A stretch of 64,000 nt of DNA from Oscillospiraceae bacterium Marseille-Q3528. Lineage in GTDB: Bacteria > Bacillota > Clostridia > Lachnospirales > Lachnospiraceae. The stretch lies in the NCBI GenBank assembly GCA_018223385.1, contig JAGTTR010000004.1:1-64000 (forward strand), in the 5' to 3' direction. This document shows, piece by piece, positions 1-10,330 of this stretch; the first letter of the stretch is position 1, and each line of letters starts with the position of its first letter. A model generated the notes under the pieces. It saw only the letters and a list, made by a program, of their open reading frames with translations. It was not told where the DNA came from and made no database searches. The translations under genes and the position numbers were made by a program.

Positions 1-77
1 ATTGTATGCAGAATATGAAACAACAAAAATAAGAAACGACAATTCGTGAATTATGTATGTTAATAATATAATTATTC

Positions 78-106
78 TTGAATTATCATAAAAAACTCGT
101 TAAGAT
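78..106 (+). promoter_or_regulatory. Candidate sigma-A promoter of the V-type ATPase operon
   Basis: A TTGAAT box at 78-83 and a TAAGAT box at 101-106 are separated by 17 bases, in an AT-rich leader just before the first ATPase gene. Each box matches the consensus at 4 of 6 bases. The call rests on sequence only. Confidence 0.45.
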
Positions 107-173
107 AAGAGGCATAGAATTACATTTCGTATTCTGGTTATATTAAGGAAATAACTCTGAAAGGAGGGATAAG

Positions 174-500
174 ATGTCAATCGAGAATATGAAAATGGTT
201 TCCGAAGCCGAGGCACAGGCCGTGACCATCCGCAAGGACGCACAGACCGAAGCCAGGAAGACGCTGGATGCGGGCAGGAAGGAAGCGGCGGCGCTTCTGG
301 AGGCGGCCAGGGTAAGAGCCGATGAAGCTTACCGGCAGGCGCTTGCGAAAGCGGAGGAAGAGGCCCAGGAAGCGTATGACGCCCATCTGAAAGCTGTGAA
401 GGAAGAATGCGCCGGAATGAAAGCGCAGGCACAGGGACATAAAGAGGAGGCCGTAAAACGAATCATAGGAAAGGTTGTGGGTACAGGTGGCTATTGTTAA
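174..500 (+). CDS. V-type ATP synthase subunit G/H (peripheral stalk)
   Basis: This 108-residue, Ala/Glu/Lys-rich protein is almost entirely predicted coiled coil. It fits the stalk subunit that pairs with subunit E and braces the A3B3 head against subunit I. The gene is first in the ATPase operon, and a strong AAAGGAGGG ribosome binding site precedes the ATG. Its 3' end overlaps the likely start of subunit I at 487. Coiled-coil subunits diverge quickly, so the assignment rests on composition, length and operon position rather than on catalytic motifs. Confidence 0.85.
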   Translation: MSIENMKMVSEAEAQAVTIRKDAQTEARKTLDAGRKEAAALLEAARVRADEAYRQALAKAEEEAQEAYDAHLKAVKEECAGMKAQAQGHKEEAVKRIIGKVVGTGGYC

Positions 501-2463
501 AATGAGCAAGCTCTCTGTCATCGGCCTGGAGACCGACAAAGCCGATCTGTTCGACCGCCTGATGGATCTGGGTGTCACGGAGCTGCGTGACCAGAGCCAG
601 AAGCTTCAGGAAGAAGACTGGACGAAGATCACAAGACGGGATGGCAATGAGGACGAGGTATCTGTTCTGGATGGACAGATCGCCGAAGTCGGAACGATCC
701 TGGACATGATCGGCCGTTACGACAACGGGAAGAAGCCACTGTTTCCGGAACGGAAGGTCATCAGCCGCATGGATTATGACAGGCTGCTGGGCGACGGCAG
801 TCAGGCCCGTAAGGATGTGGAGGAGCTGAACGCACTCTACGAAGAGTGGAATGCATGCAAGACACAGGAAAATGTCCTGACCTCTGCAAGGGCAGCGCTG
901 ATGCCTTGGGTGGATTACGATCTGCCGCTGGAATACGGCGGAAGCGAATCAGTCCGGGTGCTGTGTGGTGTCATCCCCGCGGTGGCGGATGTACAGGAGC
1001 TCAAGAACAAGGTGACAGAGGTTTCTGATGCGACGGATGTGGCAGTCATATCCAAAGATCAGGAACAACAGTATTTAAGCGTCATGTATATGAAGGCAGA
1101 CGAAGAAACTGTGATGGATGTGTTCAAATCCTTCGGTTTCACCCAGACGCTGTTCAAGGACATGACAGGAACGGTGTCAGACAATCTGACACGGCTCAAC
1201 GAACAGCTTGCGCAGGCAGGCGAGAAAGAAAAGCAGGTGGAGGCTCGCTTCACCGCCGCAGCTTCCCTGAAGGAAGAGCTGCAATATTATTATGACTCCC
1301 TGATTATGGCCAGGGACAAGGCGAAAGCCTCGGAGAACCTTCTGCGGACAAAGGAAAGCTTTTATCTGGAGTGCTGGGTCATTTCCAAATCAAAAGACAA
1401 GGTGCAGAAGCTTCTGGAAGAGAAGGGCTGCTGGTATGAATTTACCGAGCCTGCCAAGGATGAGGAGACACCGGTGCTTCTGGAGAACAACAGTCTGGTG
1501 ACACCCTTTGAGACCGTCACGGATCTGTACTCTCTGCCGAGCTCCACGGAGATCGATCCGACGCCGATCTTCTCGATCTTTTACTTTATTTTCTTTGGAA
1601 TGATGTTCGCCGATATGGGATATGGCATTATCCTGGCAGTTGTGTGTTTCGCGGCACTGAAATGCATCAAGCTGGAGGGGCTGGCATACAAGCTGGTCAA
1701 GATGCTTGCCTTCTGCGGAATCTCCACCTTTATCTGGGGCGCGCTGTTCGGCGGTTTCTTCGGAAACATTATCACTGTGATCTCCGAGACGTTCTTCGGA
1801 CATGCGATCACCATCAAGCCGCTCTGGTTTGACCCGCTGGCAGACCCGATGAAGATGCTGATCTTCTCCTGCGTCATCGGCGGTGTGCACCTGCTCATCG
1901 GTATGGGCGTCAACGCTTACCTGCTTCTGCGGGACGGCAAGGTGCTGGATGCCATCGAGAGTGTTTTCGTATGGTATGCATTCCTCATCGGCGTGGTACT
2001 GCTTCTGTTCGGCGGCAGCCTGTTTGACGGCGCAGCAGGCATCGGCAAGTGGCTGGCCATCATCGGTGCCGTTGGCATCGTTGGCATTCCGGTATTCCGG
2101 GGCAAGGGCGTCGGCAAGCTGCTGGGTCTGTGGAACCTGTACGGCTGTACCGGATATCTGGGAGATGTACTTTCCTACTCCCGTCTGCTGGCTCTGGGCC
2201 TTGCATCCGCAGTTATCGCGCAGGTATTCAATGCGCTGGGCGGCATGCTGGGACATGGCGTGGTGGCAGTTATCGGATTTATCATCATTGCAGTGATCGG
2301 CCATGTATTCAACTTCGCCATCAATGCGCTGGGCACGTTCGTACATGCCAGCCGTCTGCAGTATGTAGAGTTTTTCGGAAAGTTTTACACGGGCGGAGGC
2401 GTTCCGTTCAAACCTTTTAAAAAGAATACGAAATATGTCAATATCGTAAAGGAGGAAAAGTAA
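487..2463 (+). CDS. ntpI: V-type ATP synthase subunit I (membrane stator, a-type)
   Basis: A 658-residue protein with a soluble N-terminal half and a C-terminal half of about seven to eight membrane helices (residues ~360-640). The membrane half forms the ion half-channels against the K ring. The C-terminal membrane half carries the conserved stretch YLGDVLSYSRLLALGLAS, whose Arg is expected to face the proteolipid glutamate. The GTG at 487 gives MAIVKMSKLSVIGLE, the usual family N-terminus; a TTG at 475 in the same frame would add four residues. The start lies inside the preceding gene, which suggests translational coupling. Confidence 0.95.
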   Translation: MAIVKMSKLSVIGLETDKADLFDRLMDLGVTELRDQSQKLQEEDWTKITRRDGNEDEVSVLDGQIAEVGTILDMIGRYDNGKKPLFPERKVISRMDYDRLLGDGSQARKDVEELNALYEEWNACKTQENVLTSARAALMPWVDYDLPLEYGGSESVRVLCGVIPAVADVQELKNKVTEVSDATDVAVISKDQEQQYLSVMYMKADEETVMDVFKSFGFTQTLFKDMTGTVSDNLTRLNEQLAQAGEKEKQVEARFTAAASLKEELQYYYDSLIMARDKAKASENLLRTKESFYLECWVISKSKDKVQKLLEEKGCWYEFTEPAKDEETPVLLENNSLVTPFETVTDLYSLPSSTEIDPTPIFSIFYFIFFGMMFADMGYGIILAVVCFAALKCIKLEGLAYKLVKMLAFCGISTFIWGALFGGFFGNIITVISETFFGHAITIKPLWFDPLADPMKMLIFSCVIGGVHLLIGMGVNAYLLLRDGKVLDAIESVFVWYAFLIGVVLLLFGGSLFDGAAGIGKWLAIIGAVGIVGIPVFRGKGVGKLLGLWNLYGCTGYLGDVLSYSRLLALGLASAVIAQVFNALGGMLGHGVVAVIGFIIIAVIGHVFNFAINALGTFVHASRLQYVEFFGKFYTGGGVPFKPFKKNTKYVNIVKEEK

Positions 2464-2934
<471 letters not shown>

Positions 2935-2952
2935 GAAAGGTCAGGTGCAGGT

Positions 2953-3522
2953 ATGGGCATAGAGAATATCACCGCACGGATTTTGCAGGAAGCAAAAGAC
3001 GAGGCGAAGAAGACACAGGAAGCAGCTGCGGCACAGAAGGCCGCTATGCTTGAGAAGGCTGCCCAGGATGCTGCCGCTGCAGAGGCGAAGATGGCGGAAA
3101 AGGCCACAGAGGATGCCAAGGTGCTGCTGGAGAGAAGAAACTCCGTAGCCGAGCTGGAAGCGAGAAAGCTTCGCCTGGCTGCCAAGCAGGAGGCACTGGA
3201 GGAGACTTTCCAGGAGGCTGCCGAGAAGATCGCATCACTGGACGGCAGTGTTTATCTCGATTTCATCGTAAAGACACTGGAGCCGTACCGGGAGGAAGGC
3301 GGCGAGATCTCCCTGAACGCGAGAGATTACGCCAATCTGAAGGACAGCCTGGAGAAGGCACTGGCAGGTTCCAAGCTGACGGTAGGCGCCGAACAGGCGA
3401 ACATCGCAGGAGGATTCATCCTGAAACAGGGAAAAGTATATGTGAATGCTTCGCTGGAAAAAATTCTGGAGACAGAGAAGAAGCAGATGACCGGAGAGGT
3501 AGCCGGAATTCTGTTTGGCTGA
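2953..3522 (+). CDS. ntpE: V-type ATP synthase subunit E (peripheral stalk)
   Basis: A 189-residue protein. Its first ~100 residues are a long Ala/Glu/Lys-rich helix, followed by a small globular C-terminal domain that contacts the top of the catalytic head. The sequence ends in a family-like GGFILKQGKVYVNASLEKIL segment. It is expected to form a right-handed coiled-coil stalk with the G/H subunit. It starts 18 bases after subunit K within the operon. Confidence 0.92.
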   Translation: MGIENITARILQEAKDEAKKTQEAAAAQKAAMLEKAAQDAAAAEAKMAEKATEDAKVLLERRNSVAELEARKLRLAAKQEALEETFQEAAEKIASLDGSVYLDFIVKTLEPYREEGGEISLNARDYANLKDSLEKALAGSKLTVGAEQANIAGGFILKQGKVYVNASLEKILETEKKQMTGEVAGILFG

Positions 3523-3544
3523 TCCCTAAAAAGGAGGAATCGCT

Positions 3545-4540
3545 GTGGGAGCAGATTTTATATTTGCCTGCGCGAGAGTCCGCGGCGCGGAACGCAATCT
3601 TCTTGGAAGAGAGAAGCTTGGAATCATGACAGAAGCCAAGACGATGGAAGATGCGCTGAAGGTGCTTTCGGAAGCGCAGTATGGCAATGAGGGCGAGGTC
3701 ACCCAGCCGGAGGCGTATGAGCGCCTGCTGGAGCAGGAGACCACAAAGCTTTACGATTTTATGAAAGAAATCGCACCGGGAGAGGAAGCATTCAAGATCT
3801 TTTCCTATCCCTTTGATTATCACAATATCAAGGCATTACTGAAGGCGGAGTTTCTGGGAACGGATGCCAAGAGCATTCTCATGAGCGGCGGAACGATCGA
3901 TCCGGCTGCCATGGCCGTTCTTGTGAAGGAGCGCAATTACATGGGGATGACCCGTCACATGCGCGCAGCCATTGAGGAGTCGGTGGACACCCACGCCAGA
4001 ACGAAGGATCCCCAGTGTGTGGATCTGATCTGTGACAGGGAGTGTTACGCAGACATCTGCGAGGCGGCAAAACGCTCCGGCAATGCATTTGTGATCGGAT
4101 ATGTGAAGCTTCTGATCGATACGATCAATCTGAAGACGTTTGTGCGGGCCAGGAAGATGGGCCAGCCCTGGAGCTTCTTCGGAACGGTATTTATCAGCGG
4201 CGGCGACATTTCCGAGAAAGTATTTGTGTCAGGTTATGAGGAGCCTGTGGCGCAGTTTGCCGCAAGGCTGGAAGGCACAGCGCTGAAAAAAGCGGCTGAG
4301 GAAGGGCTGGCTTCCATGAAGGAGACCGGCAGCTTCACAGACATTGAGCGGCTGTGCGATGATGCACTGATGGATTATGTGAAGGACGCGAAATACATTT
4401 CCTTCGGTATCGAGCCGCTGATCGCCTACATGGCGGCGAAGCAGGCGGAGATCCGATGCGTCCGCATCGTGCTGGCGGGCAAGGCGGCCGGTCTTGCACC
4501 GAATCTGATCCGGGAAAGGTTGAGGGAAACATATGGCTAA
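3545..4540 (+). CDS. ntpC: V-type ATP synthase subunit C (central stalk/rotor cap, d-type)
   Basis: A 331-residue helical protein that couples the DF shaft to the proteolipid ring. It starts with GTG at 3545 behind AAAGGAGGAATC. The sequence has the typical features YDFMKE, FSYPFDYHNIKALLKAEF and RKMGQPWSFFGTVFISGGDIS. The end overlaps the start of subunit F by 8 bases, consistent with coupled translation. Confidence 0.94.
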   Translation: MGADFIFACARVRGAERNLLGREKLGIMTEAKTMEDALKVLSEAQYGNEGEVTQPEAYERLLEQETTKLYDFMKEIAPGEEAFKIFSYPFDYHNIKALLKAEFLGTDAKSILMSGGTIDPAAMAVLVKERNYMGMTRHMRAAIEESVDTHARTKDPQCVDLICDRECYADICEAAKRSGNAFVIGYVKLLIDTINLKTFVRARKMGQPWSFFGTVFISGGDISEKVFVSGYEEPVAQFAARLEGTALKKAAEEGLASMKETGSFTDIERLCDDALMDYVKDAKYISFGIEPLIAYMAAKQAEIRCVRIVLAGKAAGLAPNLIRERLRETYG

Positions 4541-4856
4541 AATAGGAGTGATCGGGGATGCCACGAGCATCCTGGGATTCAAGGCGTTCGGCCTCGATGT
4601 GTTTGCCTGCAATACGGCAGAGGAGGCCGCAGCAAAGCTTCATCAGATTGCAAAAGAAGGATATGGGATTATCTACATCACGGAGCGGTTCTGTCAGGAG
4701 CTGCAGGAGGAGATGGACCGGTATGTCAGTGAACGTACCCCTGCCATCATCCCGATCCCCGGCGTGGACGGCAACTTCGGCATCGGCATTGCCAATGTGA
4801 AGAAGTCCGTGGAACGGGCCGTTGGTGCAGATATTTTATTTGGAGGTGACAGGTAG
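4533..4856 (+). CDS. ntpF: V-type ATP synthase subunit F (central stalk)
   Basis: A 107-residue Rossmann-like protein beginning MAKIGVIGDATSILGFKAFGL, which is the classic subunit F N-terminus, followed by GYGIIYITERFCQEL and IIPIPGVDG. It binds subunit D in the rotor shaft. It overlaps subunit C upstream and ends directly against the ATG of subunit A. Confidence 0.95.
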   Translation: MAKIGVIGDATSILGFKAFGLDVFACNTAEEAAAKLHQIAKEGYGIIYITERFCQELQEEMDRYVSERTPAIIPIPGVDGNFGIGIANVKKSVERAVGADILFGGDR

Positions 4857-6629
4857 ATGACGCAGGGAAAGATTGTTAAGATATCCGGCCCGCTTGTTGT
4901 TGCAGAAGGCATGCAGGACGCGGATATGTTTGATGTGGTTCGTGTCGGCGAGCAGAACCTGATCGGAGAGATCATCGAGATGCGCGACGGCATGGCATCC
5001 ATACAGGTATATGAGGAGACTGCAGGTCTGAAACCGGGATCCAGCGTGTATTCCACGGGAGCACCGCTTTCCGTAGAACTCGGACCCGGACTGATCGAGA
5101 CCATGTACGATGGTATCCAGAGACCGCTGAAGGGCATGATGGAATTATCCGGCCCGAACATCACAAGAGGTATTTCCGTTCCGGCACTGGATCGTGAGAA
5201 AAAATGGGAGTTCGTGGCTACGGCTTCTGTCGGCGACGAGGTAGAGGCAGGAGATATCATTGGCACCGTACAGGAGACCGCTGTCGTTGAGCAGCGGATC
5301 ATGGTGCCTTACCGTGTGAGAGGTAAGATCAAGAGCATTGCTTCCGGTTCTTATACCGTAGAAGAGACGGTGTGTGTGGTGGAGAAACCTGACGGGACGG
5401 AAGAGAAGCTGACCCTTATGCAGAAGTGGCCGGTTCGTGTAAGCCGCCCGTATAAGACCAAACTCGTTCCGGAGACACCGCTGATCACAGGACAGCGTGT
5501 TATCGATACCATGTTCCCCATCGCCAAGGGCGGTGTGGCAGCCATCCCCGGACCGTTCGGCTCCGGTAAGACGGTAACCCAGCATCAGCTGGCAAAATGG
5601 GCTGACGCAGACATCGTTGTTTACATCGGCTGCGGCGAGCGTGGTAACGAGATGACCGACGTACTGATGGAGTTCCCGGAGCTGAAAGACCCCAAGACCG
5701 GAGAGAGCCTGATGAAGAGAACCGTCCTCATCGCCAACACCTCCGATATGCCGGTTGCAGCCCGTGAGGCTTCTATTTATACAGGTATCACCATTGCAGA
5801 GTATTTCCGTGACATGGGGTATTCCGTAGCCCTGATGGCAGACTCCACCTCTCGTTGGGCCGAGGCTCTCCGTGAGATGTCCGGCCGTCTGGAGGAGATG
5901 CCCGGTGAGGAAGGTTACCCGGCATACCTGGGTTCCCGTCTGGCACAGTTCTATGAGAGAGCAGGTAAGGTCATCAGCCTGGGCAAAGAGGGCAGAGAAG
6001 GTGCCCTGTCCGCCATCGGTGCGGTATCCCCTCCGGGTGGTGATACATCCGAGCCGGTATCTCAGGCAACCCTTCGTATCGTTAAGGTTTTCTGGTGCCT
6101 GGATTCCTCTCTGGCATACAAGCGTCATTTCCCGGCCATCAACTGGCTGAACAGCTACTCTCTGTATTCCGACCGTCTGAACAAATGGTATGCAGAGCAT
6201 GTAAATAAGGAATTTCCGGAGCTTCGTGCACAGGCGCTGAGCCTTCTGCAGGACGAGGCAGAACTGAACGAGATCGTACAGCTGGTCGGCGTGGACGGAC
6301 TGTCCGCAACAGACCGCCTGAAGCTGGAGACCTGTAAGATGATCCGTGAGGACTATCTGCATCAGAACTCCTTCCATGAGGTAGATACCTACACCTCCAT
6401 GAACAAGCAGTACAAGATGCTGAAATCCGTTCTTCTGTTCTATGAAGAGGGACTGGAGGCACTGAAAAACGGCGCAGACTTCAACAAGATTTCCGCACTG
6501 GCAGTCCGGGAGGAGATTGGCCGTTACAAATATGTGACAGAAGACAAGGTTAACGGTGAGTTTGAACGGATCCGGACGATTTTACAGGATTCCCTTCATG
6601 AGCTGATCGGGAAGGAGGCAGAGGAATAA
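4857..6629 (+). CDS. ntpA: V-type ATP synthase catalytic subunit A
   Basis: A 590-residue catalytic subunit. It has the N-terminal beta-barrel, the non-homologous insertion typical of V/A-type A subunits, and a Walker A loop GPFGSGKT at about residue 230. The catalytic glutamate region is [11 protein letters not shown], followed by [35 protein letters not shown]. Length and motifs are complete. The stop overlaps the subunit B start by one base. Confidence 0.98.
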   Translation: MTQGKIVKISGPLVVAEGMQDADMFDVVRVGEQNLIGEIIEMRDGMASIQVYEETAGLKPGSSVYSTGAPLSVELGPGLIETMYDGIQRPLKGMMELSGPNITRGISVPALDREKKWEFVATASVGDEVEAGDIIGTVQETAVVEQRIMVPYRVRGKIKSIASGSYTVEETVCVVEKPDGTEEKLTLMQKWPVRVSRPYKTKLVPETPLITGQRVIDTMFPIAKGGVAAIPGPFGSGKTVTQHQLAKWADADIVVYIGCGERGNEMTDVLMEFPELKDPKTGESLMKRTVLIANTSDMPVAAREASIYTGITIAEYFRDMGYSVALMADSTSRWAEALREMSGRLEEMPGEEGYPAYLGSRLAQFYERAGKVISLGKEGREGALSAIGAVSPPGGDTSEPVSQATLRIVKVFWCLDSSLAYKRHFPAINWLNSYSLYSDRLNKWYAEHVNKEFPELRAQALSLLQDEAELNEIVQLVGVDGLSATDRLKLETCKMIREDYLHQNSFHEVDTYTSMNKQYKMLKSVLLFYEEGLEALKNGADFNKISALAVREEIGRYKYVTEDKVNGEFERIRTILQDSLHELIGKEAEE

Positions 6630-8005
6630 TGTTGAAAGAATATAAGACCATATCCGAAGTTACCGGCCCGCTGATGCTGGTGAAAGGAGTAGAAGGCGTC
6701 GGATATGACGAACTGGGAGAGATTGAACTGCCCAACGGCGATATCCGTCACTGCCGTGTTCTGGAGATCAACGGCAATAACGTACTGGTACAGCTGTTTG
6801 AGAACTCTGCAGGTATCAATCTGGCAGAGAGCCGGGTACGTTTCCTGGGTCACGGCATTGAGCTGGCCGTATCCCCGGATATGCTGGGACGTGTCTTCGA
6901 TGGTATGGGACACCCCATCGACGGCGGTCCGGAGATCATCCCGGACAAAATGGCTGACATGAACGGCCTGCCCATGAACCCGGCAGCCCGTGACTACCCG
7001 TCCGAGTTCATCCAGACCGGTGTATCTGCCATCGACGGACTGAACACGCTGGTTCGTGGACAGAAGCTTCCGATTTTCTCCGGATCCGGTCTGCCCCACG
7101 CAGAGCTGGCCGCACAGATCGCCCGTCAGGCAAAGGTGCTGAATACAGACAGTAACTTTGCCGTTGTATTCGCAGCCATCGGTATTACTTATGAGGAAGC
7201 AGACTTCTTCATTTCCGACTTCCGTCGGACCGGCGCCATCGACCGTACCGTCATGTTCATGAACCTGGCAAACGACCCGGCCGTTGAGCGTATCGCAACC
7301 CCCCGTATGGCGCTGACCGCTGCCGAGTATCTGGCTTTCGAGCAGCATATGCACGTACTGGTCATCATGACAGATATCACCAACTACGCCGAGGCACTGC
7401 GTGAGATCTCCGCAGCCCGGAAAGAGGTTCCCGGCCGTCGTGGATACCCGGGCTATCTGTACACCGACCTGGCTACCATGTATGAGCGTGCCGGAAGAAA
7501 GAAAGGCATCGACGGTTCCATCACCATGATCCCAATCTTGACCATGCCGGAGGATGACAAGACCCATCCCATCCCTGACCTGACCGGATACATCACAGAG
7601 GGACAGATCATTCTTTCCCGTGAGCTGTACCGCAAAGGCGTGAAGCCGCCCATCGACGTACTGCCGTCCCTGTCCCGTCTGAAAGATAAAGGTATCGGTA
7701 AGGGCAAGACAAGAGAAGACCACGCAGACACCATGAACCAGCTGTTTGCCGCTTATGCGCGAGGTAAAGAGTGCAAAGAGCTCATGTCCATTCTGGGTGA
7801 GGCAGCCCTCAGCGATGTAGATAAGATGTATGCGAAATTTGCAGACGCATTCGAGAAAGAATACGTATCCCAGGGCTACGAGACCAACCGTCCCATCGAG
7901 GAAACGCTGGAGATCGGCTGGAAGCTGCTGCGTGACATGCCCAGGGCAGAGCTCAAGCGTATCCGTGACGAATACCTGGATAAATACTATGACCAACCTG
8001 TCTAG
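6629..8005 (+). CDS. ntpB: V-type ATP synthase non-catalytic subunit B
   Basis: A 458-residue regulatory nucleotide-binding subunit that alternates with A in the hexameric head. It lacks a canonical P-loop ([19 protein letters not shown]), as expected for this subunit. It contains [27 protein letters not shown] and [36 protein letters not shown]. The gene is full length and abuts subunit A. Confidence 0.98.
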   Translation: MLKEYKTISEVTGPLMLVKGVEGVGYDELGEIELPNGDIRHCRVLEINGNNVLVQLFENSAGINLAESRVRFLGHGIELAVSPDMLGRVFDGMGHPIDGGPEIIPDKMADMNGLPMNPAARDYPSEFIQTGVSAIDGLNTLVRGQKLPIFSGSGLPHAELAAQIARQAKVLNTDSNFAVVFAAIGITYEEADFFISDFRRTGAIDRTVMFMNLANDPAVERIATPRMALTAAEYLAFEQHMHVLVIMTDITNYAEALREISAARKEVPGRRGYPGYLYTDLATMYERAGRKKGIDGSITMIPILTMPEDDKTHPIPDLTGYITEGQIILSRELYRKGVKPPIDVLPSLSRLKDKGIGKGKTREDHADTMNQLFAAYARGKECKELMSILGEAALSDVDKMYAKFADAFEKEYVSQGYETNRPIEETLEIGWKLLRDMPRAELKRIRDEYLDKYYDQPV

Positions 8006-8051
8006 GCATGCAAAAAGCAAGGCCGTCACGCGTGAGGATGCTTGCATCCAG
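8006..8051. other. Structured spacer between subunits B and D
   Basis: ATGCAA at 8008-8013 can pair with TTGCAT at 8042-8047, and the palindrome TCACGCGTGA lies at 8026-8035 inside the loop. The element follows the subunit B stop directly. There is no T-run, so it is more likely an mRNA processing or stability hairpin than a terminator. A TATAAT at 8092-8097 could support an internal promoter, but its -35 region is poor. Confidence 0.35.
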
Positions 8052-8123
8052 AGAGCGGGATGGACGAAGCTTTTTATATGGCGATCAGGTATATAATATA
8101 GTCATAGTAAGGAAGGTGAGAAG

Positions 8124-8819
8124 ATGGCAAGATTAAATGTGAATCCCACCCGAATGGTGCTTACCAACCTGAAAAAACAGATGAAGGTCGCTGTCCGCGG
8201 CCACAAGCTGATGAAGGATAAACGGGATGAGCTGATGAAACGCTTCCTGGAGCTGGCGCGTGAGAACAAACGGCTCCGTGAGGAAGTGGAAGCCCAGCTG
8301 ATGGAGGTATATGCAAGCTTTTCCATTGCCAGTGCCGTAATGACACCAGCCATGATGGAAGAGGCACTCATGTATCCCAAGCAGGGCGTGTCTCTGACCG
8401 TGGGAAGTAAGAACATCATGAGTGTGGACGTTCCTGTTTTCGATTTCGAGACCGAAAACGGCGCAGGAGCGGAAGGAAACGTCTTCCCCTATGGTTTCGC
8501 CAATACCTCCGGTGAACTGGATACCGCCATCGAGAAGCTCTCGGAAATCTTTCCGAAGATGCTGGAGCTGGCGGCTATGGAAAAGGAGGCCGGGATGCTT
8601 TCCGATGAGATCGAAAAGACCCGCCGCCGTGTCAATGCGCTGGAGTATGTGAAGATTCCTCAGTACGAGGAGACCATCCGTTATATCTCTATGAAGCTGG
8701 ATGAGGACGAGCGAGGCAACCAGACCCGTCTGATGAAGGTAAAAGATATGATGGTAAAAGAGGCAATCGAGGAGAAGCGGGAAAGAGACAAAGAGTCTCT
8801 GGAAGCGTTTGCGGGTTAA
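8124..8819 (+). CDS. ntpD: V-type ATP synthase subunit D (central rotor shaft)
   Basis: A 231-residue protein with long N- and C-terminal helices that form the antiparallel coiled-coil shaft. It has the family start MARLNVNPTRMVLTNLKKQMKVAVRGHKLMKDKRDELMKRFLEL and the C-terminal EKTRRRVNALEYVKIPQYEETIRYISMKLDEDER. It is the last gene of the ATPase operon, separated from subunit B by 118 bases, and is followed by a strong terminator. Confidence 0.97.
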   Translation: MARLNVNPTRMVLTNLKKQMKVAVRGHKLMKDKRDELMKRFLELARENKRLREEVEAQLMEVYASFSIASAVMTPAMMEEALMYPKQGVSLTVGSKNIMSVDVPVFDFETENGAGAEGNVFPYGFANTSGELDTAIEKLSEIFPKMLELAAMEKEAGMLSDEIEKTRRRVNALEYVKIPQYEETIRYISMKLDEDERGNQTRLMKVKDMMVKEAIEEKRERDKESLEAFAG

Positions 8820-8879
8820 GAGAGCGGATTTTTGCCCGGAAACGAAAAAGAAAAGCAATCAGGAAGAATATCTTTTTAG

Positions 8880-8924
8880 AAAAAGAGTCGAAAGGCCCAG
8901 GTGCAGGGCCGGTCGGCTCTTTTT
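8880..8924 (+). terminator. Rho-independent terminator of the ATPase operon
   Basis: AAAAAGAG pairs with CTCTTTTT around an inner GGCCC/GGGCC stem, ending in a T-run. It lies 60 bases past the subunit D stop. The leading A-run means it could also act on the opposite strand. Confidence 0.85.
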
Positions 8925-8994
8925 CGGCGTGTCTTGCAGCGTATCTTTTGCATATATTTAACTGATATGATTCATGAAGGAGGTTCCCCTCTCT

Positions 8995-9777
8995 ATGCTG
9001 CCGATCTTTTATGGAATACTTCTTCCGTTTTTTGGTACAACGCTTGGTGCGGCGTGTGTGTTCTTTATGAAAAAGGCACTGGATGACATGGTGCAGTGCG
9101 CACTGCAGGGATTTGCTGCCGGTGTGATGGTTGCTGCCTCTGTGTGGAGTCTGCTGCTTCCTGCCATTGAGCAGTCGATGTCCCTGGGAAGATTTTCGTT
9201 TCTGCCGGCTTTTCTTGGATTCTGGGCGGGCATTCTGTCATTACTGCTGCTTGATCAAATGGTCAGGTGCCTGTGCGTAAAAAGTGGGGAGGCTATGATT
9301 TCCCAAAGTCAGCCTCAACGGACAAGGATGATGGTATTGGCAGTAACCCTTCATAATATTCCGGAAGGGATTGCGGTTGGTGTGGCATATGCAGGGTATC
9401 TTTCGGGAAATGCACAGATCACCATGGCCGGGGCACTGGCTTTATCCATAGGAATCGCTGTTCAGAATTTTCCGGAGGGTGCGATCATTTCACTTCCGCT
9501 TCGGGCAGAAGGAATGAGCAAAGGAAAAGCGTTTGGCAGCGGCGTCCTGTCAGGCGTGGTAGAGCCTGTTGGCGCCGGAGTGACGATGGCGGCAGCGCAG
9601 ATGATGGAAGCAGCATTGCCTTATCTGCTGAGCTTTGCTGCAGGTGCTATGTTTTATGTCGTGGTGGAAGAACTGATCCCGGAAATGGCGCGGGAAAAAG
9701 ATAAAAACAGAGGTGCCATCTTCTTTGCCGCAGGCTTCAGTATCATGATGATGCTGGATGTGGCGCTTGGCACATAA
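8995..9777 (+). CDS. ZIP-family divalent metal transporter
   Basis: A 260-residue membrane protein with about eight helices. It has the ZIP signatures HNIPEGIAVGVAYAG (helix 4) and QNFPEGAIISLPLRAEG (helix 5), plus VEELIPEM near the end, which supply the His/Glu metal ligands. It likely moves zinc or related cations inward, like ZupT/GufA-type ZIPs. The start at 8995 is chosen because an upstream in-frame ATG (8974) falls within the AAGGAGG ribosome binding site. It is transcribed alone, after the ATPase terminator. Confidence 0.88.
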   Translation: MLPIFYGILLPFFGTTLGAACVFFMKKALDDMVQCALQGFAAGVMVAASVWSLLLPAIEQSMSLGRFSFLPAFLGFWAGILSLLLLDQMVRCLCVKSGEAMISQSQPQRTRMMVLAVTLHNIPEGIAVGVAYAGYLSGNAQITMAGALALSIGIAVQNFPEGAIISLPLRAEGMSKGKAFGSGVLSGVVEPVGAGVTMAAAQMMEAALPYLLSFAAGAMFYVVVEELIPEMAREKDKNRGAIFFAAGFSIMMMLDVALGT

Positions 9778-9819
9778 AACAGGAATGCTGGGATGGCAGA
9801 TATCCGGGCAATAAAAAAA

Positions 9820-9893
9820 TCGATGCGACAGGATTTGAACCTGCGACCCCTACGTCCCTAACGTAGTGCTCTACCAAGCTGAGCCACGCATCG
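9820..9893 (-). tRNA. tRNA-Pro (anticodon AGG)
   Basis: On the minus strand the sequence folds as a complete cloverleaf. The acceptor stem is CGATGCG/CGCATCG with discriminator A, the D arm is GCTC...GAGC, and the anticodon arm is CTACG-TTAGGGA-CGTAG. The T arm is GCAGG-TTCAAAT-CCTGT. The anticodon AGG followed by G37 is typical of proline tRNA. CCA is not encoded; a T-run directly follows and probably terminates transcription. Confidence 0.96.
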
Positions 9894-9994
9894 ATTGCTT
9901 ATAACTACTCGTCAAAAGCAAATCTATTCTATCATGGATATAGAAAAAATGCAAGCGTTATTTTAAGAACTTCATGAAAAAAATCCCCTCAAAT

Positions 9995-10330
9995 TTACGC
10001 AAATACCACCTGTACCAACAGCATATAACAGATTGTTCCGCCGGCGATGCTCAGCAGGTTGTTCCGCTTCCATACATGCAGGATGACGGTGAGGGCCGAG
10101 GCCAGCAGTTCCGGGGCACCAAAAGGTGTCTGCAACAGGGAAATATTTTTCAGGCAGTACACAACGAGCACTGCCATGATGGCAGGGGGCAGGATTTTTC
10201 CCAGATAACGGATGGGTTCGGGGATGCCGCGGCTGCCGCCGAAGAAGAGGAAGGGCAGTGCCCGGGTGAAAACAGTGCAGATAGCCGCAGCGGCAATGAT
10301 CAGCGCTGCATGGGTGTCGAATGTGGTCAT
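9995..10330 (-). CDS. azlD: AzlD family branched-chain amino acid exporter, small subunit
   Basis: A 111-residue protein with about four membrane helices and the AzlD hallmarks FTRALPFLFF near the N-terminus and YLGKILPPAIMAVLVVYCLK. It acts with AzlC to export branched-chain amino acids and their analogues. The ATG at 10328-10330 overlaps the azlC stop by four bases, and a GGAGGAAGAA stretch just upstream serves as ribosome binding site. The frame is open further upstream, but that part lies inside azlC. Confidence 0.92.
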   Translation of the reverse strand: MTTFDTHAALIIAAAAICTVFTRALPFLFFGGSRGIPEPIRYLGKILPPAIMAVLVVYCLKNISLLQTPFGAPELLASALTVILHVWKRNNLLSIAGGTICYMLLVQVVFA